Positions 10,667 to 22,400 of a stretch of DNA of 64,000 bases are shown here, in pieces. The DNA comes from Caenorhabditis remanei. Its lineage: Eukaryota > Nematoda > Chromadorea > Rhabditida > Rhabditidae. The position numbers were made by a program, and so were the translations under genes. Position 1 is the stretch's first letter, and every line of letters starts with the position of its first letter. Where the stretch lies: the NCBI RefSeq assembly GCF_010183535.1, contig NC_071330.1:17031717-17095716 (forward strand), read 5' to 3'. The notes below the pieces were generated by a model, which saw nothing but the letters and a program-made list of their open reading frames with translations, was not told the DNA's origin and did no database searches.

Positions 10667-12245
10667 CTATGGGTTGGCTGCACAAATGGCGAGAGGTGTC
10701 GGTCGATTGTATGGGATCCGCAACTGGAATAGATGAGGATTAGTGATTTAAAGAACCAATGAGATCCCAACTTACCATCTGTCCTCTCGCATGCTTGACA
10801 CGATTCCACGCGTCACGATACTGCAAGAACCACACCAGTATCGACTGCTCTAGAATGGCGCTCACGTAACCCTTGTTGCCAAGGTACCTTGATATTGTGG
10901 AGGAGCAGACACCTAGGTCATCAGCTATCTTTTTCTGCGTTATTCCTCTCTCCTGCGTCCACTCCTTTATTTGTTGACGAAGGGTAGCTGAGTCAATATC
11001 CATCAACTTCGCGAGCTCCCTTGGGTCATATCTATTGTCGTATAGCCGTCTTTTATAGACCACTACCGTTGTCTTTGGAGCTTTCCGCTGCGGTCGTGTA
11101 GGTCCGTGGGATCCAGAAGACGTAGGAGGGGTCCCGTAAGATTGTGGTCCAAAATATCCTTGACTTCCAACAGGTGCATATACCATGAATGGATACGACG
11201 CATATAGAAAGGGGAACCCATAGTAGCGTTGAGATTGTTGAGATTCAGCGGCTCCGTTAGAGGATCCAGATGGCTCTGGAAATTCTGATGAGCTCTGAGG
11301 TCCCGATGTTGATCCAGGAGGGAACTGAGTCCCAATCGGTGCATACGGTGATCCGGAGAAATTCTGAAATCGAGGAGGTGTGAATTCTAAAGTTTACGGT
11401 CGGATACCTGAGACCCGGATGACATATTTTGAGATCCATAAGACCACTTAGATCCAAAAGATCCCGGTGTTTGAGTAGGCGCATCTGGGGGTCCGGAGAA
11501 ATTCTGAAGTCCAGGAGACCCAGATGACATATTTTGAGATCCCTGGAATCCAGAAGACCCTGCTGGGTTGAGTCCGGTAGATTGGGGTCCAGGGCATCCT
11601 TGACCTCCAGCTGCTACTCCATATGCCATATATGGATACGATCCGAAAGGAAAGGGGTACCCATAGTACCGTTGAGATCCAACGGCTCCGGTCGGTCCGT
11701 TTGAGGGTCCAAGGGGGCCTTGAGATCCAGTGGCTCCCGTATATTGAGGTCCAGATGTTCCAGCTCTCAGAGCTCCTCCGGATCCCCAGTAATTTGCTCT
11801 ATCATGAAATCCTTGATGTCCGGTCGGAGGCACCTGAGACTCTGCCACATGCGCTCCAGGTGACGCCCATCTTTGAGACCCTTGAGGCGATTCTGAAGAT
11901 CTCTGAAATCCAGAAATCTCTAATTATGATGATCCAGAGTCTAGTGTATACCTGAGATCCTTGAGATCCATATGACATGTGCAAGGGTTCATTTGAGGGT
12001 CCTTGGCTATCAGATGACGGGAATTCGGAAGATTTCTGAAATTTCAATGTATTTTCAATTTTTAAACTGTCAGAATGTCTCTACAGTACCTGAGTGTCTC
12101 CGCCAATTTGCTGGTACGGTTGAAAGCGGTACATATTCTGTCGGATCATGTAGAACTGATAAATTATCTGCTGATTCGACAAGCCGGATGCGATTAGACT
12201 TCCGAGAATATTCTTTTGGTGCGGGGTGATGTTTAATACACTCAT
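10667..12245 (-). CDS. HNF1/HMBOX-like N-terminus plus POU-like helix-turn-helix DNA-binding protein
   Basis: Exons 12245-12090, 12035-11952, 11902-11408, 11363-10776 and 10723-10667, 459 residues, all junctions in phase 0. Residues 1-35 (ITPHQKNILGSLIASGLSNQ) resemble the short dimerisation segment at the N-terminus of HNF1 and HMBOX1. Residues 53-345 are a Gly/Ser/Gln/Pro-rich low-complexity region with repeated SGSQ and QNMSSGS units and two matching YYGYPFPFGSYP-type segments. Residues about 360-430 hold a helical domain with helix-turn-helix ITQKKIADDLGVCSSTISRY and a following ILVWFLQYRDAW, similar to the POU-like domain of HMBOX1. No homeodomain is seen. It is probably a transcription factor. 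The last intron (52 bp) could be retained, giving an alternative tail ending IGSLNH. Confidence 0.75.
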
Positions 12246-13238
12246 TTTGTGGAGGTGTCTGCAGAAATACGATGGTTAGGACTCCAGGGCGAGAATATGG
12301 GGGAAAATGGGAAAAAGAAAAATTAAAATACTAGTAAGATCGAGTTTAGAAGAAGTCGCTTTTTAAAGAAAATACAGATGGCTTGAAACTCAACGTTATG
12401 TGGTGAAAAATATACCAAAATAAAAATAAAACTGGAAAGTTACGAAAATTTTTGAAACTCCGTAATTTTTTATTTTTCACTAGTTTTTTTCTGATTTTTA
12501 GCTCAAAAACCCGCGAAACCTGTGTCAACCTGTTTTGGCTCGGTTTGGAAGTATTATACTAAAGGTATTCTTAAGCTGATTCTAAAAATGATATTAAAGT
12601 TTTTATATGATCGGAATTGGCGGCTTTTTATAAGTCAAATGACATCTGAAGTTATTGAAAATATTCAGAAATATCATAACTTGCCCAAAATTGACAATTT
12701 TTAAAGGTTTTTAGCTCAAAAAATAGAGAATTTGATGCACTTTTCAAAAATAATAAGTTTCTAGCTAGGCTATAAGTTTTCACACTAAAGAAAAGGAAAA
12801 ATCTGAAAATCCGCGCTTTTCTCATTCTAGGCGAATTCCCTAACCTATATTTTCCTAATCTATGACAATTACACCAAAAAAGCAAAAAAGGCCAAAAATG
12901 AAAGAAAGCTATTAAATTTTAAAAGAAAGGAAATGTATTGATCTCTCTTCCCTATTTCTCTATTTCTGCTCAATCCCCACACTCTCTCCTTTCCGCCAAT
13001 TCCGATAGATCAAAAACAGTTTTCACGCATTGAATAGACAAGGGTAACTCCGCCCACATTGGTCAAAGGTACGTCTAGAAATATTAATTTTTTACGTAAA
13101 AAAATTAATATAATTTTGAACTGTTTACGTTTATAAGGCTAAGGGTCAATAAGCCACGCCCACTTTTTTCTCCACGTGGTGGTTTTCGTTTTCCAAATTT
13201 TCAATTATTTCCTTCGTTCTCACGGTAGATACAATAGG
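12246..13238. promoter_or_regulatory. Shared divergent promoter region (helix-turn-helix gene / RMD gene)
   Basis: The two start codons face away from each other across 993 bp. A C/T-rich block at 12940-13000 and a CCACGCCCAC box near 13153 lie on the RMD side. The stretch 12570-12720 is a dispersed repeat also found at 15810-15945 (shared GTTATTGAAAAT and TTTTTAGCTCAAAA). No coding exon is seen. Confidence 0.45.
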
Positions 13239-16071
13239 ATGAGCAGCAAAAGTGAAGTTCCACAGGTGAGTGCTTAGAGTGCAATAGAGCACATTTGCAT
13301 TTTCAAAACCCATAAATTCCAGGACTTTTTCAACGACCTCGACGAGATTTCGGGTGATTTCTCCGCGCAATCGCTGAGGCAAGCACTGGAGAAAATTGAG
13401 ACGATGGAGTTGGATCATGTGCCCGCCGAGCATCGTGTCGGAGTGTTGAGACGTCACGCCGAGTATCTGTATATGTTGAGTAATTATCAGACGATGAAAG
13501 ACAAACGCATCGAGATGTTGGAGAATGGTAAGTGAGTCACTGGAGTAGCGCCAAGAAAAAAAACTAGAAATTAGTGTCATGGTACTACTGATTGTCCCAT
13601 CAAGTAAATTGGGGCGTACTGATCAAGCGTAGAGCTTCATTTTTGTAGTTGACAACTTTTTTGTACGGACACTCCCTAAAGAGTTACGTATCGACAAAGT
13701 ATTTTCTGTCTCAAATCGACCCATTTTAGTGTCAAATAGTGATGTGGTCTTAAAATGACCATAAGTCTCTATTCGGTGTCCGTACAAAAAAGTTGTCAAC
13801 TACAAAAATGAAGCGCTATGTTTAATCTATATAAAACAGTAAAAATGTACTTGATGGGACAATCAATATTACCATGACACACTCTCAAAGATGGGCAATT
13901 TCAGCTGAAAACGGTTAAAGTTTACAAACTTTTGACCGGTACTAAAGGGTAAATGAGCTAATAATCAGAATTGCGTCAAGACACCAGGAATGTGTCAATT
14001 CTTTGATTATCAGGTTTCTGGTGTCTCCACGCGTTCTCTGTTTCCTAACGCACATCCCGTTTGGTAGACTTTCTGAAGCCTTTCGGTCTCCTGAAGCATC
14101 GTTGAGCTCCCAGTTTCAGTCTCTTGACGGACTTGCAATTCCACTGCCCTGATGGAGTTATTATAGCTTGGCGTATTTCTAGTGAGCTGGTGCATTTCCA
14201 GTCGAGGACCGTTCGAGTCTGCAATGTCATACAGTACTGTGCAAAAATATACGAACTTTGACTTCTTTCAGTGGAAAATTTCCAACTTTGAGAGGGTGTT
14301 ACGGTATCACTTGTTTGTCCCACAAAGTCAAATATGTTTTAACCATACAGAACAAAGGTAGCCCTTCATTTTTGTAGTTGACCACTTTTTTGTACGAGCA
14401 CTCCCTAGCAAGTTACGTATTGACAAAGTAGCGATCTTTGAGCTGTCTTTTTTTTCGTATATTTTTGCACGGTAGTACTGTAGCTCTATCCCTGTATAGT
14501 CGAGTACTTGTACTTTTTCTGCGCACGACATTTTCTAGGATCACTTTTTCTCTTATTCACTTTATAAGTTATCCCCCCATTTCCAGCCTTCAAAAAAGCC
14601 CGCCAAGGCCACGTGATGGATCCAACAGACTTGGACTGTGCGAAGACTCTGTGCTCCACTTGCGGACGTCTTGCCGAGGAGAGTTCTATGAAAAAGAAGG
14701 TGGATTATGGATTCAAGTTCAAGGCATATCTCGATGAAGCGATTGCTATGTGTGATCCAGACTTTGATCTGTGTCATATGAGAGGACGGTTCTGTTATAC
14801 GGTAGGGCTGTCTGTGTGTCTGTGTGTCCGGATGTCCTTCTAAGAACCAAAAAAACTTGCACTTACATTCCCCTTTAAGGTCAAAAACCGTGGGACTCTT
14901 CTCTTTTTTTCGTGACTTTTTTTCTTTTTCTGAGCTTTCTGAAATTATTCTCAAGTACCCGACGAACTGCAAAAAAGTGAAAACAAGTCAAAAATCAGAA
15001 GGTTTTCAGGTCGCCTCGATGTCATTCGTCGAACGTTGTGCCGCCAAAATGATCGGACAAATTCCGGACGTCTCGTATCAGAATGCGTTGGATGATTTGC
15101 TGAAAGCGGATCAGCTCATGCAGGGTGCCGCCGAGAATCAGCTTTTCATTGGGAAAACGTTCTTGGCGATGGGAAATTTGGTCAAGGCGAAGAAGTGGTT
15201 GATGAAGGTAGAGTAGGGAAGTACCATATCTCTGATGAGACCGCTGCAGGATCCATCAAATATCGATTTTTTCAATCTGCGCGATAAGACGCTTCAAATG
15301 AGTATAATCATGCCACATGTACGGACAACTTTGATTTTTGACCCAAAACGGTCGCATTTTTCAAAAATTTCAGATCATAGGCATGATTATACTCATTTGA
15401 AGCATCTAGACAAGCTGATTTCAGAAATTTAAGAGTTTTCCGTTTCAGACTCAATTCAACCGAGTCATAGCGCTTTTTGTGAATTTCAGATTTTCGAAAA
15501 GTTTCGAAAATCGATAACTTTTTAAATTTTCGCTATTTTTCACTAATTTTTGAATTAAACGAACGGAATTGAGTTGAACTTTCTATAAAAATACCTTCGC
15601 TTTAATCCCCTGCAGTACCCCGGTGGATTTCGTGGCAGGACCCAAATTTAGCAAATTTAGCAAAATTTTCAGAACCTAGGCATGATTAGACTTTTTTGAA
15701 AGCTCTTGGCGAGATGGTTTCAAATATCTAACTGATATTTTGAATGGAGCAGAACGTACCAAGTTACGATGACTTTTGTGAACTTTTGACGGTATAGTCC
15801 TAAAAATGTCTTGTTGAGCTGATTTCAAAAATGAGATTTCAGTTAGCGGTTTTTTTATAATCCGACATCTGTAGTTATTGAAAATGTTCAAATATAGTAT
15901 AACTTTGCTCTAGTTTGACAATTTTTCAAGATTTTTAGCTCAAAAGGTCATAAATTTTCCGCCGTGTTTCAGGTGGCCACCAACGAGGTCGACACGGTAA
16001 TCGATCAAGAATACGTCGACGAGGCGAAAGCACTTCTGGAGGAAAAGAAGTTGAAGGCGATCAAATGGTGA
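13239..16071 (+). CDS. RMD-family protein (regulator of microtubule dynamics, TPR-like)
   Basis: Exons 13239-13265, 13323-13527, 14587-14801, 15010-15207 and 15973-16071, 247 residues. The first exon encodes only nine residues. The protein is all-helical with TPR-like pairs. Recognisable family strings are RRHAEYLYMLSNYQTMKDKR, a CAKTLCSTCGRLAEES helix, FKFKAYLDEAIAMCDPDFD, HMRGRFCYTVASMSF, FIGKTFLAMGNLVKAKKWL and a C-terminal helix EAKALLEEKKLKAIKW. Length is close to that of C. elegans RMD-1 and its paralogs (FAM82/RMDN family), which bind microtubules and act at spindle poles; human relatives include the mitochondrial RMDN3. No signal or membrane segment is visible. Which rmd paralog this is cannot be settled by eye. 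Its long introns carry foldback elements. AATAAA at 16106-16111. Confidence 0.85.
13573..13884. repeat. Foldback element, family B, full length, in RMD intron 2
   Basis: The outer arms GTGTCATGGTA...GATTGTCCCATCAAGTA and TACTTGATGGGACAATC...TACCATGACAC are inverted. Inner arms CATTTTTGTAGTTGACAAC and GTTGTCAACTACAAAAATG are at about 13631 and 13793. This is the best-preserved copy of the family in the window. A second, partial copy follows at 14285-14430 in the same intron. Confidence 0.8.
14802..14845. repeat. CTGTCTGTGTGTC...TCCGGATGTCC motif at an intron 5' end
   Basis: This scattered motif begins directly at the RMD intron 3 donor. It recurs dozens of times in the window, for example around 22490-22600, 23700-23745, 24290, 24500-24615, 29625-30025, 30165-30500, 51000-51020, 51110-51140, 51850-51880 and 63165-63212. 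It combines a CTGT microsatellite with the palindromic core GACATCCGGACA or its complement. Confidence 0.7.
15285..15415. repeat. Foldback element, family A, in RMD intron 4
   Basis: Arms GCTTCAAATGAGTATAATCA (15292) and TGATTATACTCATTTGAAGC (15384) are inverted around a spacer containing GACCCAAAACGGTCGCATTT. Confidence 0.8.
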
Positions 16072-16160
16072 ACTCTCGTTTTTTTACGCAATAACCAAGA
16101 GAGAGAATAAATATGTCAAACTGTATCACTAGATTTATTGTTTTATCGGTGATTTTTTTT

Positions 16161-16172
16161 GGGGGGGGGGGG
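16161..16172 (+). repeat. Poly(G) tract, 12 G
   Basis: An uninterrupted run of G behind eight T, about 50 bp past the RMD poly(A) signal and between two convergent genes. Runs of ten C also occur at 24701-24710 and 58322-58331. Confidence 0.9.
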
Positions 16173-16289
16173 AGAATTATAATATTACCATTCAAAATTT
16201 ATCAGAAAAAGAGAAAACGGAGGTTCATCATCGTCGTGACATCAAAAGTGGGCGGAGTTTTAAACAAAAGGGGAGTGTAGATCACGAAA

Positions 16290-16764
16290 CTAGTAGAAGT
16301 GCGAGTGTCGGTCGATACGGTCGGAAGAATATCGTTGGCAGTTGGGTTCGTTTTCGCATGTAGGATGGTCCCAGCTCAGACACTTTTCTGCCCTGCTTTT
16401 TGTCTTTGGTCGGTTCGGATTGCGATCTGGAAATATGGGGAATTGATAGTTAGAAGGTCTGAGGGAATCACAATCCCTATCAGTATCGCTATCCCTATCC
16501 GTATCGCCATCCCAGCGAATCATAGCGAATGATAGCGAAATATGATATCGAAAAAATGCTACCAAAAGATACCGAAAATGCACTATTCTTATTTAGTGAC
16601 AGTCATCACATTAATTCCGAAAATATCGAAAAACGATATCGAAAAATGATAGCGAAATTTACCGAAAATCCGCCATAAACCCGAAAAAGGATGACTTACA
16701 TGACTTGTGAGACGAGCAGCACGGCAAATAGTAGTAATATTATCCAGCGCCGCATCGGCGCCAT
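16290..16764 (-). CDS. Small secreted cysteine-containing peptide (77 aa)
   Basis: Exons 16764-16700 and 16458-16290. The start directly follows a TTTTTTCAG acceptor and nine bases, typical of a trans-spliced or UTR-spliced worm gene. Residues 1-22 (MAPMRRWIILLLFAVLLVSQ) are a strong signal peptide. The mature part is polar, with a basic stretch (RPKTKSRAEK) and three cysteines within 15 residues (KCLSWDHPTCENEPNC), ending in HSHFY. A different acceptor at 16436-16437 would give a cysteine-free frame; the acceptor at 16459-16460 is preferred because it joins the signal peptide to the cysteine frame. Neuropeptide, antimicrobial-like peptide or signalling molecule are all possible. I do not recognise it. 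It converges with the RMD gene, 218 bp between stops. Confidence 0.6.
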
Positions 16765-18989
16765 TTGTGTTACCTGAAAAAATGAAGATTTTGAAGTGAT
16801 CGAGCGGGAATTCAAAAAAATTTCAAAAAACGGAAATTCGGGAAAAAAGGAAAAAGTTGGGAGAGGGTGGATATAAATATATATTCTAGGCACAAGAATA
16901 AAATAAGATTAAATTGAAAATAGAAATAAATAAAATTGACAAGAAAATTATGGGTTGGCTTGGTCAGAAAGTGGAAAGGAAAGTGAAAAGTGCTCCAGGA
17001 CTATTTTAGGTTACTCGAAAAGAGTCAGAGAACCCAACACATAAGTGACGTGGCAAAAAAAAACGAAAAAAAAACGAAACATGGAAGAAAAAGTGTTGAT
17101 AATCAATCAGGAAATAGGTCAAATCGAGAATTTTTTTGGTTTTGGCTACAAGGAGAAAAGGGGACAGGAAGATGAGGGTAGGAGATCTTAGAAAATGGAA
17201 AAAATGCAAGAAATCGCGTACGAGGTGCGCCAGAGACTCTTTGAAGCAGTGAAACAACTCAGAGTGCCTAGGGCGCCCCAGACGGTCTTAAAAATATATT
17301 TTCTGATTCCAGACCGAATTTTTTTGTCAAAAACTGACATTTTCAGAAGTTTTAGGCCACGCCTCTCCTTTCCACCCACCTACTCTTAAAGTGTATTAAT
17401 TTTTGATGTTTTTTGCAACGAGTTTCAGAAAGCTCTTGAATTTGACATTATTTTTTGAAGTTTTAAATTTTAAATGACGAGAAATTTGCAATAAAAAAGA
17501 ACAGGGATTTTCGAATTGAATTCAGTAAATTTTTCATATTTTCTATAATTAAAGTTTCAATGACTCCGCCCCTTTTTCATTAATTTCAGAAAATCTACTT
17601 ACTTCAGAATTCTGCTTTTTTAAGCCTTGTGAACATGACTAGGTTGGAAAATTTTCTTAATTACTACTGTATGTGCCTTTAAACCTTTTTGGGAAGGGTT
17701 TTAGTCATGGTCAAACGTATTGATATCGGATTACTGTAGTTTTCGTTGTGGAACCTTAGTCAAAGTATTTTTTACGTCTTTTTTATGGAATTCTAAATTT
17801 TTTCGCCTAAAAATCACTATATTATCTTGAAAACTCAAAAAGTTACAGATTTTTAAAGAATTTCGAAAATCTCCATAATTTTAATTCACTGTAACTTGGT
17901 CATTTTTGCTCCCAATTCAAAAAAATTTCTAGTCTGAATTTGCGTTTTGAGACCTTTCAAATGAGTATAAACATGACTAGGTTTGGGAAAATTGGGTCTC
18001 TCCACGAAAACTACAGTAACCCGAGTTTGATGTAAAATTTCTCTAAACCTAGTCATGATTAAATATTTTTTGAAAGCTATAGTCATTCTGATTATGATTA
18101 AATGGAAAAACTTAATTTTCAGCAAAAATATGAAATGCCCACCACAAAAACAGTGAGGAACATCAATTTTTAATTAGGGAATGATCTTTCATGCAGTAAA
18201 ATAAAAAACTACGGTAGCTTTTTGTCGATCAAATATCTTTTTTAAAGAAAATCTGAGTTACCGTTCATTTTTCCGCTTGAAATCGGTTCCTCGTTCAAAA
18301 ATCCTTCATTTTCATTGCAAAAACCCGTTCTCACTTTAAAAATTTTCAAATTTCAGAGAAAAAAAAATTGAATCAAAGAACTGAGTCTAGATGACGTGAT
18401 CTGGTAAAAAAACCTTACCTAATAATAGAATCTAGTCCAGTCAAAAAAAATCGCAAATTGTCTCATAATGGATTCATGAAAGGACCCGCTATTCGTCATC
18501 TATGAATTTGGAAATTTCTCGAAATTTCTACTTTTTTGTCCGAAAGAAGGAAAGTATTTGTTTTCAACTTTAACCAGAAATCTTAAGAAGAAGAAGACCA
18601 CTTGAAATATTTTTTCGAAAAGTTTCAAAAATAAGTTGTCTCTCTCTTTTCTTAAAATAAAATGAGATTTTGAGATTTTCAATGAGCCATTGAGCAAATA
18701 TAAATTAGAGACATCGGGGGATCCGCCCCTTTTTTGGAAAGAAATTCGAGACTGAAAGGTTTCCGGGAGAGAGATAGAGAGACGCAGAGAGGATGGGGAA
18801 GGATAAGTGGATGGGTGTTGGTTAATTATTGATGATTGGACCTGCGTGGGTTCGGACGGGGGGAAATGGATTTTTTGGAAGTTGAAAGAGTGGAAATAAG
18901 TGCAAAGTATTATGGAAAGTACCACGTGGAATGGGGTAAAGAATAAGTGCTGTACGTACAGTATCCACTAATACTCGTGTTACTTACTA

Positions 18990-19095
18990 TCAGAACTCCA
19001 GTGTCTATTTAGCACGGCACGTTTCTTATAACCGCGCTCTACCGAAACCGAAGAAAATCGTGTTGTAAGAACTGTGCCGAGCTAATATACACTTA
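18990..19095. repeat. TIR element, family E
   Basis: Ends TTTAGCACGGCACG (about 19007) and CTGTGCCGAGCTAAT (about 19073) are inverted, with ATAACCGCGCTCTACCGAAA inside. Shortest copy of the family. Confidence 0.6.
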
Positions 19096-19338
19096 GATCC
19101 TAAAAACACTGTTATTTGAGTCCTCGAAGCTTCAGAGACACAATAGATACAGTAATCCTGAGCCACGACAAACTTATAGCTAGGTGGTTACAGTAACCAC
19201 CACTGCAGTAATCACTAGGGCTACTGTACTAAGGTTTCTAGGACAGCGTACTATTTTAGAATCACCAGAATGTTATTAGTAAGATTACTACGAATAAAAA
19301 TACGGATTAAAATACAAAATATTTCCTAATCATTTTCA

Positions 19339-19441
19339 TGGGCTATTCACCTCCGGAAGAAAAGGTTTTTCCCTCAATTCATTTACCGAAAAAACGGCGA
19401 AAAACGCAAAACTGTTTTTTTTTCGGATGTGAATAGCCCCA
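19339..19441. repeat. Short foldback, GGGCTATTCAC ends
   Basis: GGGCTATTCACCTCCGGAAG at the left and TTCGGATGTGAATAGCCC at the right form inverted ends around about 60 bp of A/T-rich DNA with no coding capacity. Single copy in this window. Confidence 0.6.
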
Positions 19442-22400
19442 TTATGATTTTCTACCATTTTTTGAAATTATTTTTTACCAATTTTAAAACAATTTTTTAC
19501 CATTTGGTTGAATTTGTTAGTTTTCTCTAAAACCCCCATAAAAATCATTTAAACACCAAAGCACATTTCATCTTTAAAAGTTGCGGATTAAAACCTTTTT
19601 AAAAGAATTTCAAAAATCAAAAAGAAGCCATCAATTTAAGCCAAAATAAACTAACACTCTTCAACTCTTTCAAAAAACTTAAATTCGTTGGAATTGTGAC
19701 GTTGGAATTTCAGATGGACCACTCCGGAACTACTGAAATGTATTCTGGAACAAACGGAGATTCTTAGCCAAGATATTTTTAGTCTCATTTTAAGACAAAG
19801 TGATGATTTTATATGGGTCGGGTTCTCAGAGTGACCAATTTTATGGGGAATACCAAAAAGAGGACAAATATTTGGAATTTATTTTTTCCGAATACATTTT
19901 TCCATGAAAATGGAACGTCTGCGAGATATTCGGGTCGGGAATCCCTTTGTTTGGTTTTCTGGGAATAAATAGAAGGGTCAAAATAGTTATGCAGGCCTAT
20001 GAATATGAGACAAGTTAGCAAAAATTGAATAGGTGTCTACTGTCTAGGTGGGAAACGTTCAGAGAATGGAATTTTGAGTGGAAGAGATGTGAAATTTGGG
20101 AATGTTTACGGGTTTGGTTGCGGTTTTTTGAGCTAAAAGTCAAAAAACTTTTCGTGGTGAGACCCAATTTTTTTTTCGTGGTGGCCACCAATTTACCCAA
20201 ACCTAGTCATGTTTATACTTATTTGAAAGGGAGGTCTCAAAGCGCAGATTCAAAAACTGTAACATTTTTCAAATTTGGGGCAAACTGACCAAGTTACAGT
20301 TAATTGAAATTTTGGAGATTTTCAAAAATGTTTCGAAAAACTGTAACTTTTTGATTTTCGAGATGGTCAACTATGTACAAACATTTTGATTCTCATATCC
20401 TATTGACATCGCGTTACAAAGCAGTTTTATAGTTTGGATAACATTTACTTACTGGTTTGTGAAAGTAAATGTTATAAGTGTAAAAAATTTTATAACTGTA
20501 AATGTGATAACTCTGGACATTCCGGCACACAGACAATCACAAAGTTATTAAGTTTAAAAAAATACATCATGATTGGTTTGCTTCGGGCAGGAAGACTTTT
20601 GAACTTACTAGAGAAGGCCATGGAGTCTTGACTTGCCAGGAATCAAACTTTGACCTCATTTTTCTCGAAAACTATCCATAGAGGTCAAAAACTGAGTATA
20701 TATTTGAAATCAGCGTTTTCTCAGCTTTCCAATTATATAAGTCACGTTCCATAACTCCAGAGTGACTCCATGATCTTCCCTAGCTAGTAAGCGTGATGGC
20801 TAATTGACATACCGATACACAGAGAATCACTAAGTCATTAACATTTCAAAAATAAATCATCGCTCCGGGCAGGAAGAGAATCGCATCATAAATAAATCTA
20901 TCGTCAACAAATAAAACCAGGAACTAATAACTCCTCAAAAGTGTTGACCTATCACAAAAAACAACAATCCGAAATAGACCCTTCCATTTTATACCCTTAC
21001 TGGAACACCCTTTTAGAGTTGTACTCCACTCCCCCACCTCGTCACTTTATATCATCTCATTCTTTGACCATCTCCCAAAGAACAAAAAACTTCTCTCTTC
21101 TCCCTAAATCAGTGTCCTCCTGAGTCCTTTCCCCCGCCTAAAAATAGACAAAGAGTATCCAAAAATAAAGAGAAGAAGTGTAGGAGGGGGAGGAATCTCT
21201 ATTTATTTTTGTTTCCACTCAATTTGGTTTTCGAAGATGAGATGAGAAAATGGAAAAGTTGACAAGGGGAAGACAATTTTGATTTCTTTTACGCTAGACG
21301 GGCGGTCCTTTTATTTTTTTTCTTTATATGTATGTGCGGTTTTTGACCAGAAGAAGGGCTTGAGAATGGGAGAGAGGAACCTTGGAAAGTGGGAACAGAG
21401 ATTTTAGGTGATAGGGCTAGGTGAGAGGGCTCTGGAGGCCATGGCATGGAGTCAGTTTAGAGTTGTGGGGCGTAACCTATACCATTGGGAAGCTGAGGAA
21501 ACGCTGATTCCAAATCTATATTCAGAATTTGCCCTTGAAGCCAGGTATTCGAGAAAAATGAGATCAAAGTTTGGGAAAAAAGGATAATTTTTTCCTTTTT
21601 TGGCCCAACCTAGGCTTGAGGGCTAAAGCTTTAAGAACCTTGAAACGTAGTATGAAAAACCAAGTCATTACCTTCCAATTTATCTTAATACCTTATGATT
21701 GTGTTAAGTTTTCGAAGAGCTAAAAGGATTTTTTTTAAAGTTTTTTAAACTACTCAAAATCCTATAAGCATTAAAATTCGACTGAATAAAGTAATTGTTT
21801 AACTGAAATAAAAAATTGAAAAATGGATGAGCACCTAACTAGAAAAATCTAGTTCAATAATAAATTAAAACGCACCAAAATCAAGTTGAGAGCTTTCAAC
21901 TTCCCAACTATGCTCAAGTGTACACCTATCTCCATCCGGGACACAGATACATATGCTAGTTATACAACCTACCAAATCACAAATAATTCTAGAAAAATGT
22001 CAACTGGATGAGTCAGTGATTCATTCTTTCTACTATTTATACTCCCCCCAGAATTCCCATCTTCCTGGAAACCCGAACGCTACAAATCAAAAAGCGAAGG
22101 CGTTCTTAGGTTACCCTTCCTTCCTTCTTTTGTTGCAAAAATAGATGAGTAAAATACGAAATCTCAAAGATCTCCAACAAAAGAAAAAATTAGAAAAAAA
22201 GAAAAGAAAAATAGTGAGAAAACAACAAGAAAACAAAGAAAGTCTAGAGGTTAGGTTGACCTAATTAAAAATCCGTGAAGAAACAGGAAAAAGGGAGAAA
22301 ATGGGAAATATGACAGGAAACTGGAAGAGGCTGGAATTTGAAATCTTAGAGATCGGAGACCTTTGAACTAGGGAGGAGAGTAATTAAGTAAGCTTTGAAA

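Noticed and set aside
10667..10790. Reading through to the stop after IGSLNH in the helix-turn-helix gene
   Set aside because: A strong donor (ATG|GTAAGT) and acceptor 52 bp away make the spliced end more likely; kept only as an alternative.
17195..17389. Plus-strand frame beginning MEKMQEIAYEVRQRL
   Set aside because: A plausible first 30 codons, but they overlap a GCGCCAGA-type motif and run into A/T-rich sequence with no clear donor.
18500..18925. 141-codon minus-strand frame
   Set aside because: Low-complexity Phe/Ser composition, no domain, and no splice partners or recognisable start context.
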